From Allomyces macrogynus ATCC 38327 (lineage: Eukaryota > Blastocladiomycota > Blastocladiomycetes > Blastocladiales > Blastocladiaceae): 64,000 nt of DNA. Where the stretch lies: the NCBI GenBank assembly GCA_000151295.1, contig GG745353.1, positions 589,891-653,890 on the forward strand, given 5' to 3'. The notes under the pieces are model-generated. The model saw only the letters and a program-made list of their open reading frames with translations, did not search any database and had not been told where the DNA came from. The position numbers and the translations under genes were made by a program. Below are positions 50,705 through 61,488 of this stretch, one piece after another; within the stretch, counting starts at the first letter, position 1, and each line of letters opens with the position of its first letter.

Positions 50705-51499
50705 GGTGGTGAGCACGGGTCGAGCTAACTGCGCGTCGGGTCACAGGGCAAAAGGGGGAGGAGGCGCGGCAGCAGATGCGTCGGTGAAGCACGCGGTTGT
50801 GGATCACGGCCTTGTCGTCGCGTTCGGTGCGCGAGCGTGTGCTCGTGCTCGTGCTCGTGCTCGTACTCGTACTCGCTTCGTGGAGCGCGTCGTGTCGGCC
50901 GTGGGCAGCGGCGTCGAGCTGGGTCGAGCGGGCGTTGGGTCGGCCAATGGCTAGGCTCGCGATCAGGCAGCAGCGAAAGAGGCTCGCCCACGTCGACGGG
51001 CGCGGTCACGCGCAGACAACAGGTCTGGCAGGCCTGCGCCTGTCTCGGGTCCGATGGGTGTGGCAGGCCGGCCACTCGCAAATGACTCAGTCAGAACCAT
51101 CAACCGAGCTTGCGCACGCATCCACCTAGATCACTCTTCATGGTGATCCCGTCCACCATCACCACCAGCAACCATAACCTCGCGCGAGCGCCGGCAGCCG
51201 TCGCGTACACCTGGACCCGGCCGTGGACATGCACGGAGGGTCGCTTTGGGCAACAACTATACTCTGTCGAAGGCATCGTGCAAGGTGCAGAGTGACTAGG
51301 CTTTTGATGCGGTCGGTGCGGTGAACGCAAAGCACGCCAGGCGGTGTTCGGAAAATATTTTTACGTTGCTGCAGGCCCTGACCGCACGGGGCGCAACGTC
51401 TTGCGCAAAAAGGCTGCAGGGTTGCCGTTCGCAGGTCCCCTTTACCCTGTTTCGACCAGTTTGGGTGGTGCGGCCTCGCGGCGCCCCGAACGGTGCATG

Positions 51500-51513
51500 C
51501 CCCCCCCCCCCCC
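51500..51513. repeat. poly-C tract (14 C)
   Basis: Uninterrupted run of 14 C in the region upstream of the cell-wall protein gene; the second long C-homopolymer in the window. Confidence 0.8.
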
Positions 51514-51726
51514 TCACCACCACCCAGACGGCAAGGCACCGCTTTTTTGGGTTGATCGGCGAGCACGCGAAGCATACCTACGCGGCACAGGTACCCTCAC
51601 GGTAACGTTGCCATGCACCACACTGCGCCCGACGGCCAAGGCCAAGGGCCAAGACACGCTCGACTCTGACGCACGCGTGCTTGCCCTTGATCCTTTCCAG
51701 TTTGATCAGGCCTGATCCCGCGCATG

Positions 51727-51733
51727 TATAAAA
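51727..51733 (+). promoter_or_regulatory. TATA box of the Kre9-like gene
   Basis: TATAAAA in the context GCATGTATAAAACC, about 230 bases upstream of the ATG at 51965. It implies a 5' UTR of roughly 200 bases, consistent with the CT-rich stretch that follows. Confidence 0.65.
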
Positions 51734-51964
51734 CCGCGCACGTCCCCGCTGGTCCTCACCCACCATCCAACGCTCTCCCCGAGTTGTCTGTTCTCTCCTC
51801 TCCACCACTCTTCTTCGACGTCAAGACGCGACTGTCGTAGACGAACGACCGTAAATCCATCTTCACCACCCACCCTCCTGTACGTGCCGTGCTTGGCCCA
51901 CTTGGCAAGCGCATTGGCTTGACCGCAAAAGCTCATCACACCGGTTTCTCCTCTCCAGACCAAA

Positions 51965-52642
51965 ATGATCGCCGCCGCCCTTCTCATCCTCGCCCTCGTG
52001 GCCGCCATCCTCCCCGCCGCGCTCGCCGGCTCCGTGACCGTCAACTCGCCGCTCAAGCCGTGGGCTGCAGGCACCGACGAAACCCTCACCTGGTCGTACG
52101 ACGCGGCCGGCAAGGGCCCGGACGCCGACGCGCCCGTCAAGGTGATGCTGATGCGCGTCAACGGCGACCTCAACAACATGGTGCCCATGACCGAGCTCGG
52201 CACTACGACGCCCTCGGCCGGTTCGCTCAAGTTCAAGGTCCCTACCAACCTGCCCGAGTCGGGCGACTACGCTGTGCAGTTTGCCGTGGGCACCGACCCG
52301 GCCGGCTGGAAGTACACGGGCGTCTTTGCCGTGACCGGTGGCAAGCCCGACCTGCAGCAGCTCTCGGGCACGTCGACGACCGGCTCGACCTCGGGCACCG
52401 CCACGGCCACGACGACCGGCACCTCGACCGCGACCGAGACCTCGACGCACGCTTCGGAGACCACGCACGCTTCGACCACGACGATTGGCTCGACCACCTC
52501 GTCGGCCACCTCCACCGCCACGACGACGACCGCTGCCCCGCGCGTGACCTCGACGCTCACCAACACCAACGGCGCTGCCGGTTCGGCCCCGTCGTTTGTC
52601 CTCGCCGCTGTTGTCGCGGCCGCTGGCTTCCTCGCTCTCTAA
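51965..52642 (+). CDS. Kre9/Knh1-like Ser/Thr-rich GPI-anchored cell-wall protein
   Basis: Intronless, 225 aa. Signal peptide MIAAALLILALVAAILPAALA. The folded N-terminal domain starts GSVTVNSPLKPWAAGTDETL and includes WSYDAAGKG, KFKVPTNLPESGDYAVQFAV and GWKYTGVFAVTGG, the pattern of the yeast cell-wall synthesis Kre9/Knh1 domain. A long Ser/Thr/Ala-rich region (about 128-200), likely O-mannosylated, is followed by a hydrophobic C-terminal tail (SFVLAAVVAAAGFLAL) preceded by small residues, a typical GPI signal. The strong TATA box and codon use suggest high expression. Exact function in beta-glucan assembly is inferred from the family. Confidence 0.88.
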   Translation: MIAAALLILALVAAILPAALAGSVTVNSPLKPWAAGTDETLTWSYDAAGKGPDADAPVKVMLMRVNGDLNNMVPMTELGTTTPSAGSLKFKVPTNLPESGDYAVQFAVGTDPAGWKYTGVFAVTGGKPDLQQLSGTSTTGSTSGTATATTTGTSTATETSTHASETTHASTTTIGSTTSSATSTATTTTAAPRVTSTLTNTNGAAGSAPSFVLAAVVAAAGFLAL

Positions 52643-53234
52643 GCGCGCATCCCGCCGATCTAACCCGTACTAAGTTTGCCGCGGTTACTGCCGCGCGCGC
52701 GAATCCAAGAGTCTCTCGTTTGTTCGAACCCATTTTGATCTTCCCTTTGTTTTTGCTTTGCTCGCATCATCCGTTTGCGCTTGCTTTGCTGGTCGCGCGC
52801 CCTCTCTCTCTGTGTCCTGGTAACCGTTCCACCAATCTCTCTCGAAAATGCTGTTGTTTTCGGATCCCCCCTCCTCTCTTTACCAGTCCTTTTCTCCTGT
52901 ACGGCTAGTACGCTCATCTGTCCAGTTTGCACATGTTGTCAAATAACCATTTCTTTTCGCGAAAATCTTGTCTGTCTTGTTATCGCGGAATATCAACGCG
53001 TTCGTGATGGCCGATTGGTTTCGATGATCGTCTCGTCCAACGTTGGAAGTGATCCTGCAGTTTGCTGGTCGCAGTGGTTGCGCAAGTTGAATCCTTTACC
53101 CACAGCCATGATCGCAAAGAAAAATGTTTAGTTCTGACTCCTCTCCTCCCCACCGCTTCCAATGCCCGACAACTACGCCCTCGCGTTCGTTCCCCAACCC
53201 TCACCGCGAGTCCTCAGTCCCCCTCGACGTCGTC
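52643..53234. other. convergent 3' region between Kre9-like and SPEF1 genes
   Basis: T/C-rich and AT-richer than coding sequence, as expected for 3' UTRs. No gene recognised. Confidence 0.5.
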
Positions 53235-54231
53235 CTACCGCGACAACTCCTGAATCTTCTTATCCTTGAGCACCAAGAGCAACTCCAACTTGTGAATCTT
53301 CTCCTGTAAGATCCCGACCGACTCGCGCAACGTTGCAATCAACTGGTTGCGGTCCACGTCCTGCGGCGGAGGAACGACCGCGGGTCCAGCCGCGGGCGCC
53401 CTCCACTCGATTCCGGCGGGTGTGCCGGTGTACACCCCGCCGCGCGGGATCGACGGCTGTGCCAGGGGTGGTACAGGGGCTTTCGGTAGACTCGCGCCGG
53501 ACATGGCGTGCGAGAGACCCGCGGCGGCGGCGGTGCGGTCCGTAGACGGGGCGATGGAGAGGAGCTGTAGGGAGGTCGGTGGTGAGTGAATGGGGGGAAG
53601 TGGACGGGTGGAGAAGAATGGGGCACACTTTTTGCTTGATGTCGAACAGCACGGTTTCGACGATGCCAGGACGGCACTGCACAATGTGCTGGATCGTGTC
53701 GTCGGTGAGCGCACAATTGAGTTTTTTGAGGACCTTAACTGACGACGAATGGTCGTGGTGGTGAGCACAAGTGCCAGGCGGGCGAAGAGTGGAGACGGCG
53801 AGCGAACGTACAGTTGAGCGTGTTCCAGTTGTAGATCTTTTGCGCCGTCGAGTTGGCGGGCGGGTAGTTGTGCAAGTCGACGAGCCTCGGGTTCAGGTGC
53901 CGGATCACCTCAGCGCACAGACCTGTCCATTGCCGCCGCCGTGTCGGGGTCAGTCTCGAAAACCGTGGCGACCGACCAGGACCTCGCGAGACGCACAGCC
54001 GTCGGAAAAGTCGCGCGTGAAGTTCTTTTTCGGCCGCGATAGCGGGATCGCGTCGATCCACTGGAACAGATCGGTCAACTCGTCGTCGGACAAGAGTCCG
54101 GCGCCGGCGACGGCGGGTGACCGCGGCGTGCTCGCATACGAGTCGGGGCCCGCAGTGGTGGTTGTGGGCGCCGCGTGCATCATGGTGATAGAGGCGGCAG
54201 TGGTGCTGGAGATGGCCGCGGCCGGAGGCAT
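53235..54231 (-). CDS. sperm flagellar protein 1 (SPEF1/CLAMP)-like, calponin-homology protein
   Basis: Microtubule-binding protein of the axoneme central pair and basal apparatus in flagellated eukaryotes. Exons 54231-53997, 53922-53812, 53738-53629 and 53564-53235 give 261 aa. The CH domain spans the first three exons: LTDLFQWIDAIPLSRPKKNF, TRDFSDGCLCAEVIRHLNP, LVDLHNYPPANSTAQKIYNW, LKKLNCALTDDTIQHIVQC and PGIVETVLFDIKQK, an excellent match to the SPEF1 pattern. A Pro/Ala linker leads to a C-terminal coiled coil (LRESVGILQEKIHKLELLLV, then LKDKKIQELSR) and TAG. It is divergent from CSN4 with about 215 bases between starts. It is the best evidence in the window that the organism builds a flagellum. 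Confidence 0.93.
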
Positions 54232-54446
54232 TGCAGCTGCAGCAAGTGCTGAAGAGCGTGGGCACGACGCGACTCGGAAAATGTGATCAGCGCGCGAGAC
54301 GCTGCGAGACGAGTGGGAGAGTCGCGTGTAAGTCGCGTGAGACACGAGGCTCAGCAGCCAGCACGCGTCTGCGTCAGAGCTGCTCACTCCACAACCTCCG
54401 CTGAAGAGCAATCCCGCCCGTCTCCACCCCACGCACGCGCACGAAC

Positions 54447-55894
54447 ATGGCGACCATCGCGCCGCTCCTCGCCCAGATCGCGGCCCTGCCCGCGAAGGAC
54501 AAGCCCGCCGCCTACCGCGACCTGATCGCCGCGCTGTTTGCGCCAAACTCGCCACACCTCGCCGCCATTCCCGCCAATGTCGACGCGCTGCTCACCGAAA
54601 TCGTCAGCGATGGTGGTCCCGGGCTCGTCGTCGCGCGACCCGTCGCGAATGACTTGGTCGCGGCCATGGTCGACGCGACGACGGTCGACACGAACACGAA
54701 ACGCCGGCTCTACGAGATTGTGATCGACAGGCTGACCCCGCGGCTTGTGTCGTTTGAGGATCCGGTGCGCTTCAGGTCGGTTGGACGTTGGGTGGTTGGA
54801 CGCTGGGTGGTTGGACGCGATCTGACGCGTTGTTGCTGCTGACCTGTAGGTGGCTCTCGCACGCGAGAAACTGTCGGCGATTCTCGAGGACGAGGAGGAG
54901 TGGACCGAGGCTGCGCGCATGCTCATGAACATCCCAATGGACACGGGCCACCGGTACGCATCCTGCTCTCAGAACGCGTCGAGCGCGTCGATCCTGACCC
55001 GCACCCACCATGCTGTTATAGCCAAGTCACCGACGAGTACAAGCTGCGCATCTACATTCACATCGTGCGCCTGCTCCTTGAAGACGAAGATTCGGTCACC
55101 GCCGAAACCTACCTGAACCGCGCCGGCTTCTTGATCGGCCCGGTCCACGACCCGGTCCTGCAGCTCACATACAAGATGTGCCATGGCCGCATTCTCGATG
55201 CCAAGCGCAAGTTTCTCGAAGCCTCGCAAAAGTACCTCGAACTCTCCTATGCGCCGCAGCTGCACCCGGACGAGAAAAACCTGGTCTTGCAAAAGGCCGT
55301 GACGTGCACGGTGCTCGCTGAGGCCGGACCGCACCGGTCGCGGCTGCTCGCACAGCTCTACAAGGATGACCGCGTACACAGGCTCCCGCAGGTCTTTGTC
55401 TCGATGGTCGAAAAGATGTATCTTGGTCGGATTCTGCGCACGCACGAAGTGAGCGATTTCAGCGAGACGCTCGCTGGGCATCATTTGGCAAAGCTCGCGG
55501 ATGGTACGCTGCACCGCCCCCACTTCGATCGACCATACGCGTCCGCGCCGTCACTGACTCGACGCGTTCCGGTCATCTAGGCTCGACCGTCCTCGACCGC
55601 GCCGTCATCCAACACAACCTGCTCTCGGCGAGTCGCATCTACGCCAACATTTCGCTTGCCGAACTCGGGCGGTTGCTCGGTGTGGACGCGGCGCAGGCCG
55701 AGACCACGGCCGCCCGCATGATCACCGAGCGCCGCCTCCTCGGTCACTTGGACCAGATTGACGGGTTCCTATACTTTCAGACGCAGGGAGTTCTGAGTTC
55801 ATGGGATGCGCGTGTCGCTGCGCTGTGCGGTCAGGTGGACGATGTCGTGGCCGCGATTCAGAAGCGCGCGGCGGTGCCGGCAGCGACGGCGTGA
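54447..55894 (+). CDS. csn4: COP9 signalosome subunit 4 (CSN4)
   Basis: PCI-domain subunit of the complex that removes Nedd8 from cullins. Exons 54447-54764, 54850-54953, 55022-55503 and 55581-55894 give 405 aa, nearly identical in length to human CSN4 (406). Matching stretches: SFEDPVALAREKLSAILEDE, AETYLNRAGFLIGP, LVLQKAVTCTVLAEAGPHRS, RLLAQLYKDDR, VEKMYLGRI and the PCI helix STVLDRAVIQHNLLSASRIY, then MITERRLLGHLDQIDG. The start is ATG at 54447 in context GAACATGGCG. Confidence 0.95.
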
Positions 55895-55978
55895 GGACGT
55901 GGAGAGGAGATTGACCCGAGTCGTGTACAAGACACCGTTGGTTTCAGAATATTCACGCCCATTGTAATCAGATTGGAT

Positions 55979-56928
55979 TCACGCCATGGTCTCCTCGAGC
56001 GAGGCTTGCGCGCGGTCGTGGAAAAGGGTGTGGCCTGGGTCGTGCACCATGCGGCGCTCGTACCCGCACGCGTGGCATGTCGTGATCGTTGTCGGAACGA
56101 CTTTAAATGCCGGCGCAGGTGGGTGCAGCGTGTCGGTGGGAGGGTCAACGTCCATGGCAGCGTCGTTGTCCGGGGACGGCAACGCGTCTGGCGCCACGGA
56201 GGAAGTGGGTGCAGAAGTCGCAGCAGCGAGCTGGGCGCGTCGCCGACGCGACAGTTTCGGGTCTACAAAACGGCCATCAGTCCCATTTGCGTCGAATATA
56301 GAGGCGGGAGAGAACGAGTACATTTCACGGTCACCGAGCATGTTGCGCCCGGCACCAACGCCGAGTGACACCGCTTGCACATCGACCGCTTGACGGCCGG
56401 GTCCCTGGTCATAACAACAGACTCAATTATATTCTTCTCCACTCAAACGTTCACCAAGGGACCCCAAGACCCGTACAGTTTCAGCGTCGCCTTACGCGCC
56501 GCTGCGACCAGCTCGCGCGAAATATGCCTCCCCACCGGCACCAACGCCGGCATCGCGGGCCGTGTGTGCTGGTGGTTACCACGCCGCTTGAACGGGTGCA
56601 GTGCCGACGTGGCCGGGTGCGACAGCAATTGTGCGGCCTGCAGCATAAAGTTGAGTCGCTTGATCTGTTCAGTGCCAGGACCCGGGCCTATAATGTCGCT
56701 CTTACGCTTCTTTTTGCTCTGCTTTTGCTGCTGCTTGGGCTGTTGCTACTGCTTGGGTTGCGATGCATTTTGGTGAGGTTTCTGTTGTTTCGACTGCTTA
56801 TTTTGCTGCTGCGATGACTGGGATTGCTGGGTCGCGGGTACGGGAGCAGATGTCGAAGATGGTGCCGGTGCGGGCGCTCGAGGGGCCGAGGCCGCCGTGT
56901 CCGCGGCAGCAGCGGGCGATTCGGTCAT
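55979..56928 (-). CDS. RNase P/MRP-type protein subunit Rpr2/Rpp21
   Basis: Zinc-binding subunit of ribonuclease P, which trims tRNA 5' ends. Exons B 56745-56477, C 56404-56322 and D 56262-55979 join in phase: NFMLQAAQLLSHPA, SRELVAAARKATLKL, DPAVKRSMCKRCHSALVPGATC and, after an Ala/Pro-rich insertion, TTCHACGYERRMVHDPGHTL. The two CxxC pairs form the zinc site. Upstream, a Gln/Pro/Ala-rich frame starting at the ATG at 56928 is in the same frame but is interrupted by TAG at 56746-56748. A 96-base intron from GTACCC (56841) to that TAG would remove it and keep frame (exon A 56928-56842, 240 aa in total), although no good branch site is visible. The core assignment is firm; the N-terminus is not. 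Confidence 0.85.
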
Positions 56929-57375
56929 TGGCAGGTACGGGCACGTCTTGCGGGAAGTCGGAGAAAAACCGATGCGCTGTCGCCGCCGAAATTGCGGATC
57001 GTGGCGGACGTGATGTGCAACGTCGCGAGCTCCGGCAGAGTGGGGTCAAGGTGACTTGGTTCCGCATGCGTGGCTCATTTCCAAAGTTCGACCTTGTTCG
57101 CTTTGTCATTTTCGCATCCGCGTCATTGCCACCACCGTCCTCCTCATCCACCCTCCACTCGAACGCGCCATCGTGCAAAACAACGTATTCTCGACCACGA
57201 CCTCGGCTCAGCCCGCATCACTCGCTGCATTCGACGCGCTTCAGCTCTCGACCACGCCTCTGGACCCGCGCTCGACGATAAAGCTCGAAACGCGCGACTT
57301 TCCCGATTTCTCCAAAACTCCGGCCGCCATCGATTGCGCTCCTGTCCTCTCATTCCCAAAAACTACCGATCCAAC
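56929..57375. other. divergent intergenic region between Rpr2 and Rad6 genes
   Basis: About 450 bases with no supported gene and no clear TATA box; it should contain both promoters. Confidence 0.5.
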
Positions 57376-58048
57376 ATGTCGACTCCGACGCGCCGACGCC
57401 TGATGCGGTATGTTCTTGTCCGCGCGCACTCTTGTTCGTCGTCATCGAACCCCTTCTGACCATATTTCCACATGTCCAGCGATTTCAAGCGGTTGCAAAC
57501 CGACCCACCCGCCGGTGTTTCGTAGGTGCATCCCGTCACGTCATAATTTTCCTTCTCCACCACCTTTTGACCCGTGTTCTCCCTCCAGCGGGGCGCCGTG
57601 CCCTGACAACATCATGACGTGGAACGCCGTTATTTTCGGCCCGCCCGATACGCCCTTTGAGGACGGCACGTTCAAACTCGTTATGGAATTCGACGAGACG
57701 TATCCGAACAAGCCGCCCAAGGTCAAGTTTGTCTCGAAAATGTTCCACCCAAACGTCTACGCGAACGGCGACTTGTGTCTTGACATTTTGCAGAACCGGT
57801 GGTCGCCGACATTTGATGTCGCCGGTACGCGCACGCAGGGTCCTCCATCCGTGTTGACGCGACCTCGATGCTCACGAATAATGGGTGGGTCTGTGTGTTT
57901 AGCCATTCTCACGTCGATCCAATCGCTGCTGCACGACCCGAACCCAAACTCGCCCGCCAACGTCGAGGCCGCGCAGCTCTTCCGCGAGAACATCAAGGAG
58001 TACCAGAAACGCGTGCGCGCGATCGTCGAGGAAAGCTGGTTGAGCTGA
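57376..58048 (+). CDS. rad6: ubiquitin-conjugating enzyme E2 Rad6/UBE2A
   Basis: E2 enzyme for histone H2B and PCNA ubiquitination and for N-degron substrates. Exons 57376-57407, 57480-57521, 57589-57824 and 57903-58048 give 151 aa. The protein begins [20 protein letters not shown], continues [35 protein letters not shown] and [20 protein letters not shown] with the catalytic Cys in [14 protein letters not shown], and ends [10 protein letters not shown]. It lacks the acidic tail of budding-yeast Rad6, as in fission yeast and animals. One Cys near the start of exon 3 (APCPDN) replaces the usual Asp/Ser. Confidence 0.97.
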
Positions 58049-58301
58049 CCCATTCTACCGACCGAGCCATCCTTCCCTTCCCCCCCTCACCTCACGCCGC
58101 ACGCCGCACGCACGGCGCCAGCAGTCCAAGCCACCGCTGTACATAATACATTTGATCATTCAACACTACAGTCAACTGGGGATCGCTTCCTTCCAAAAAA
58201 AAAAATCCAACAAGAACGAAGGGTTCAAAAATGTGCGCTCCGCTCAATGGCGGAGCCTCTCGGTCAGCCGGTAGTGCCGGCCACGCGTCGACACTGACGG
58301 C
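58049..58301. other. convergent 3' region between Rad6 and EH-domain genes
   Basis: Short intergenic stretch with an A-run at 58195-58205; no gene seen. Confidence 0.4.
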
Positions 58302-61002
58302 TTATTGCGCCGCCTGGTCGATCAAGTAATTCGTCGCCTTTTCCGGATCGTTGTCATACCGGTCGAGCGCATCGACCGCCTGCTCGCGCGTGAACCCGAG
58401 CGCCATGACCGCGGCCACCGGGTCGGCCTCCTCGGCCGGACCTGCTGTGGGTGCGGGAGTGGCCGCTGCCGGAGCGACTGCGAGGAAGTAGGTGTCGGCG
58501 CCCTCGGTCCGATGCGGTGACCGCGGGCGTCCTTGCCGGTGGCAGGGCCTGCTGCCCCGACTGCGTTTCGCGATTTTCGAACGTTGCGTCAGGTGCGGGC
58601 GTGGTCGCGGGCACAGGAGCGGGGTTGGAAGCAATCGCGTCGAACGGCGTGGCCGCGGGCACGGCAGGCCCCGCGCAAGCGCGTCTGTGACCTCGCGCGG
58701 CAGCGGCGTCGGGCTCACAGGCAGCGACGGCAGCTGCGATGGCGACGGGAACGTCAGGTCGAACAGGCTCTCCGAGACGCTGGCGGCGGTCGCGGGCTTA
58801 GTCGCGGGCGTCGCCGCCGTCGGTACAGGCGCGGGGGTCGCGGGCGTGGCCGGCGCAGCGGCCGCAGCGGGCATGGTGGCCGCCGGCGCGTCGTCGAGCA
58901 GAGCGAGCAAATCCGTATCAAACGGCGTCGTCGAGCGCTTGATCGTCGCCGGTGCCGGGGTCGGGCTCGCAACCACCGCCGCGGCGGCTGCGGGTTTCGG
59001 CGACATGACGGGGCGGGGAAGCCCGCCTTGGGCCGTTTTTGGCGCGGGCGGGCCTCTTGCTGTTTTTGGGACTTCCGCATTCCAACTGCGGGCCGCCGGG
59101 CCACCTTCGGTCTTTTCGATATTCGCACCCGACCGCCCGTGGGACTCGTAATTTCTCTGTTTGCACATCTTACCCCTCCCTGAACTTCGCCAACTGGTTA
59201 CGCATATTCTGAATTTCCAAAGTTGAGCGCGACAATGCGGTTTCGCATCTGGTCGGCCTGCCGGCGATGGTCGAGCATCTGCTGCTGCATTTGCCGCTTC
59301 TCGGCGTCCAATTCGTTGCGCGTGCGTTCGAGGGTCAGCACTTGGTCTTTCAACGCGTCGGTTGCCGCCTGTTCCTGGTCGAGCGTGGCTTTCAGTGACT
59401 CAATCAGGGCTTGCTCGGCATCATGCGTCGCCTTGACTTGCCCGAGCCGGATCATCAGGTTCTGCTTTTCGATCGACAGCGAGTTGATGGTGGTCGTCGT
59501 CTCGATCCGCTGACGAGAGAGGGCTTCGGTCGTTTGCATCAGCGACGCGAGTTCTTGCGCCTCGGGCAATTGCGAGAGACCGGCGGGCGCACCAGGGACA
59601 GCGGCAGCGCGAGCGGTCGACAACGGCGCGGGGACGGACGCGACGGGACTCGACGGCGCCACGTAGCTCATACTGCGCAAACCCGCGGCGGCACCGGTCG
59701 CGGGAGCCGGCCGCTTGGGCACGGGTGACGCGAGGTCCGGCGCGCCGCCACCGCCGATGATGTCGTCGAATGAGGCGCGTGCCACCGCGGGGGCCGCGGG
59801 CGTCGCGAGCGTGGCAGCGCGCGGCGGGAGCAGACTCGCGGCAGCGGTCACGGCCGGCTTGCGCCGCGCGGGTGGGACCAGGTCGGCAGGCAACGTGTCG
59901 GGAATGGGCTTCCCAGCAAGCCGCTCAAAGATGAGGTGCATGGCCACGACAAAGTCGTCCTGTTTCAGTTGCGGGACGGCGTCGAACGTGACGAGCGACC
60001 AGATTTGCCGCAGGTCCTCGGGCGGCAGGTTCGAGTTGAGGAAGAAGCCGTAGCACTCGTTGGCTACCGGACGCGCGAGATGAGTGCCAAGTCCATCAGC
60101 GAAACAGTGGAATGAGACAGGAACGTACCCGTCGCAAACCCCTTGCCGTCCTGGTCGACATTGTTGAAGTACCCGCCATACAGCGCCTGCTTGTCAGCAG
60201 GAATCGCCCACGTCGTCGCCGACGCTGCCGCAGTTGGTGCCCCACCAAACGCCGACGGCGGCGGCGTCGCGGCTGACCGCGTCCCCGCACCCGACGCCGG
60301 CCGTGCGGGCAACGGGTCGAAGCCCGCAACTGACATGGCGCGTGCCGCCGGCACGGCCGCACGCGGCGCACCAGCCGTGACCGACGCCCCTGTGCGTTGC
60401 GCGGATAAGGGCGCGATCGACGACCCGGTCGCCGATGACGGCGCCGCGGGCGCGAGCGTCGATGCGAGCGAGATGCTGCCATTACGCATTCCCGTGCGCT
60501 GCACATCGAGCGGCGCCCTCGCCGCAGCGGGCGGTGCGCGCGTCGCGAGGATCGGCGCGCCGTCGTCGCTGTCGCTATCGAGCACGAGCAGGTCGGCGAC
60601 GGGCGCTTTGGGCTTGGGCGCGGTGATCGCCACCGGCAGGTCGAACGGCGTCGGCTGCTGTGCAGCGGGCGCGACAGGGGCCGCGGCGAACCGGTCAGCG
60701 TCGCGGGAAAACGCCGGCGGCAAGGTCACCGGCGGGCTCGCGAGCTGCCCGCGCGCGAGCTGCAGGAGCAGGTTGGCGGCGATGCAAAAGTCGGAGAAGC
60801 GCAAGGCCGATGGCGAGGCCGTGCGGTTGGCGAGGCGCCAGACCGACGAGAGCACGTCGTTGGGCTGGCCCGACTGGCGGAAAAAGGCGGACGCGCCGTC
60901 AACGGCAATGGCGTCGGCCGCAACGGACCCGCCGTGCGCGACGAACCAGGCCTCGTAGTCGGCGCGCTCATTGGGGCGCGCCGTGAACTGAACGTCGGGC
61001 AT
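58302..61002 (-). CDS. Ede1/Eps15-like endocytic scaffold (EH domains, coiled coil, UBA), frame disturbed
   Basis: Early endocytic adaptor. Exon 1 (61002-60129) has an N-terminal EH-like domain (RADYEAWFVAHG to CIAANLLLQLARGQL) and an Ala/Pro-rich region. The splice to 60063 completes a second EH domain: ADKQALYGGYFNNVDQDGKG, FATANECYGFFLNSNLPPED and FVVAMHLIFERLAGKPIPDT. A long coiled coil follows (EIQ/heptad-rich, 59540-59200). At about 59221 the frame ends YA-stop, but a shift of one base continues as TLEIQNMRNQLAKFREG up to a consensus donor GTAAGA at 59177. The C-terminal block (59168-58302) is Ala/Pro/Thr-rich and ends in a UBA domain (DPVAAVMALGFTREQAVDAL, then DRYDNDPEKATNYLIDQ). Between about 58685 and 58500 a second frame looks more protein-like than the main one. 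Exon borders in 59200-58950 are unresolved. Confidence 0.82.
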
Positions 61003-61488
61003 TGTGATTGGCTGGGTCGATGAGCGTGACGGAGCTGGGACTAGCGATTGATGCTGCCGCGCGCGACTGGTCGAAACTCGCGGCGGCGCACCAGGTGCGG
61101 ATCGTCTTCAGCTGCTGCAGGCCGTCGTCGCGGTCGATGGGGGTGCTGTACGTGTCGGCGCCGACGAGGTGGGCACGGTTGATGGCGGGGCAGCGGGCGG
61201 CGGGCGCGGTGGTGCGGGAAGCAGCCTTGCTCGGCGGTGTGGCGCAGCAACGCGTGCCTCTCGTGCTATTCGAGTGACCAAACCGTGTCCGTGTGGTTGA
61301 GCTCCGCATAACCGTGCGCCCCGGAAATCCATGCACGCGTGAGTCCAGCTGCGTGCCGCTTGTCTGTCGCTCGGCTCTGCCCTGGCCTAAGGCACCTCCA
61401 CGGCCACGACCCAAATCCTGTCTGGCCGTCGTGCTCGCGCTCCTTGCTGCCCTGCACCACCACCTCCACCACCACCACCACCAGCACC
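61003..61488. other. divergent intergenic region between EH-domain and SerRS genes
   Basis: About 490 bases with no supported gene. The SerRS 5' UTR carries a CACCAC-rich stretch at 61456-61488 just before the ATG. Confidence 0.5.

Larger units (their letters stand above)
50705..51964. other. divergent intergenic region between SPP and Kre9-like gene
   Basis: About 1.25 kb without a supported gene. It contains a C-run at 51500-51513 and a TATA box at 51727. The stretch 51780-51960 is pyrimidine-rich, like a 5' UTR. Confidence 0.5.
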
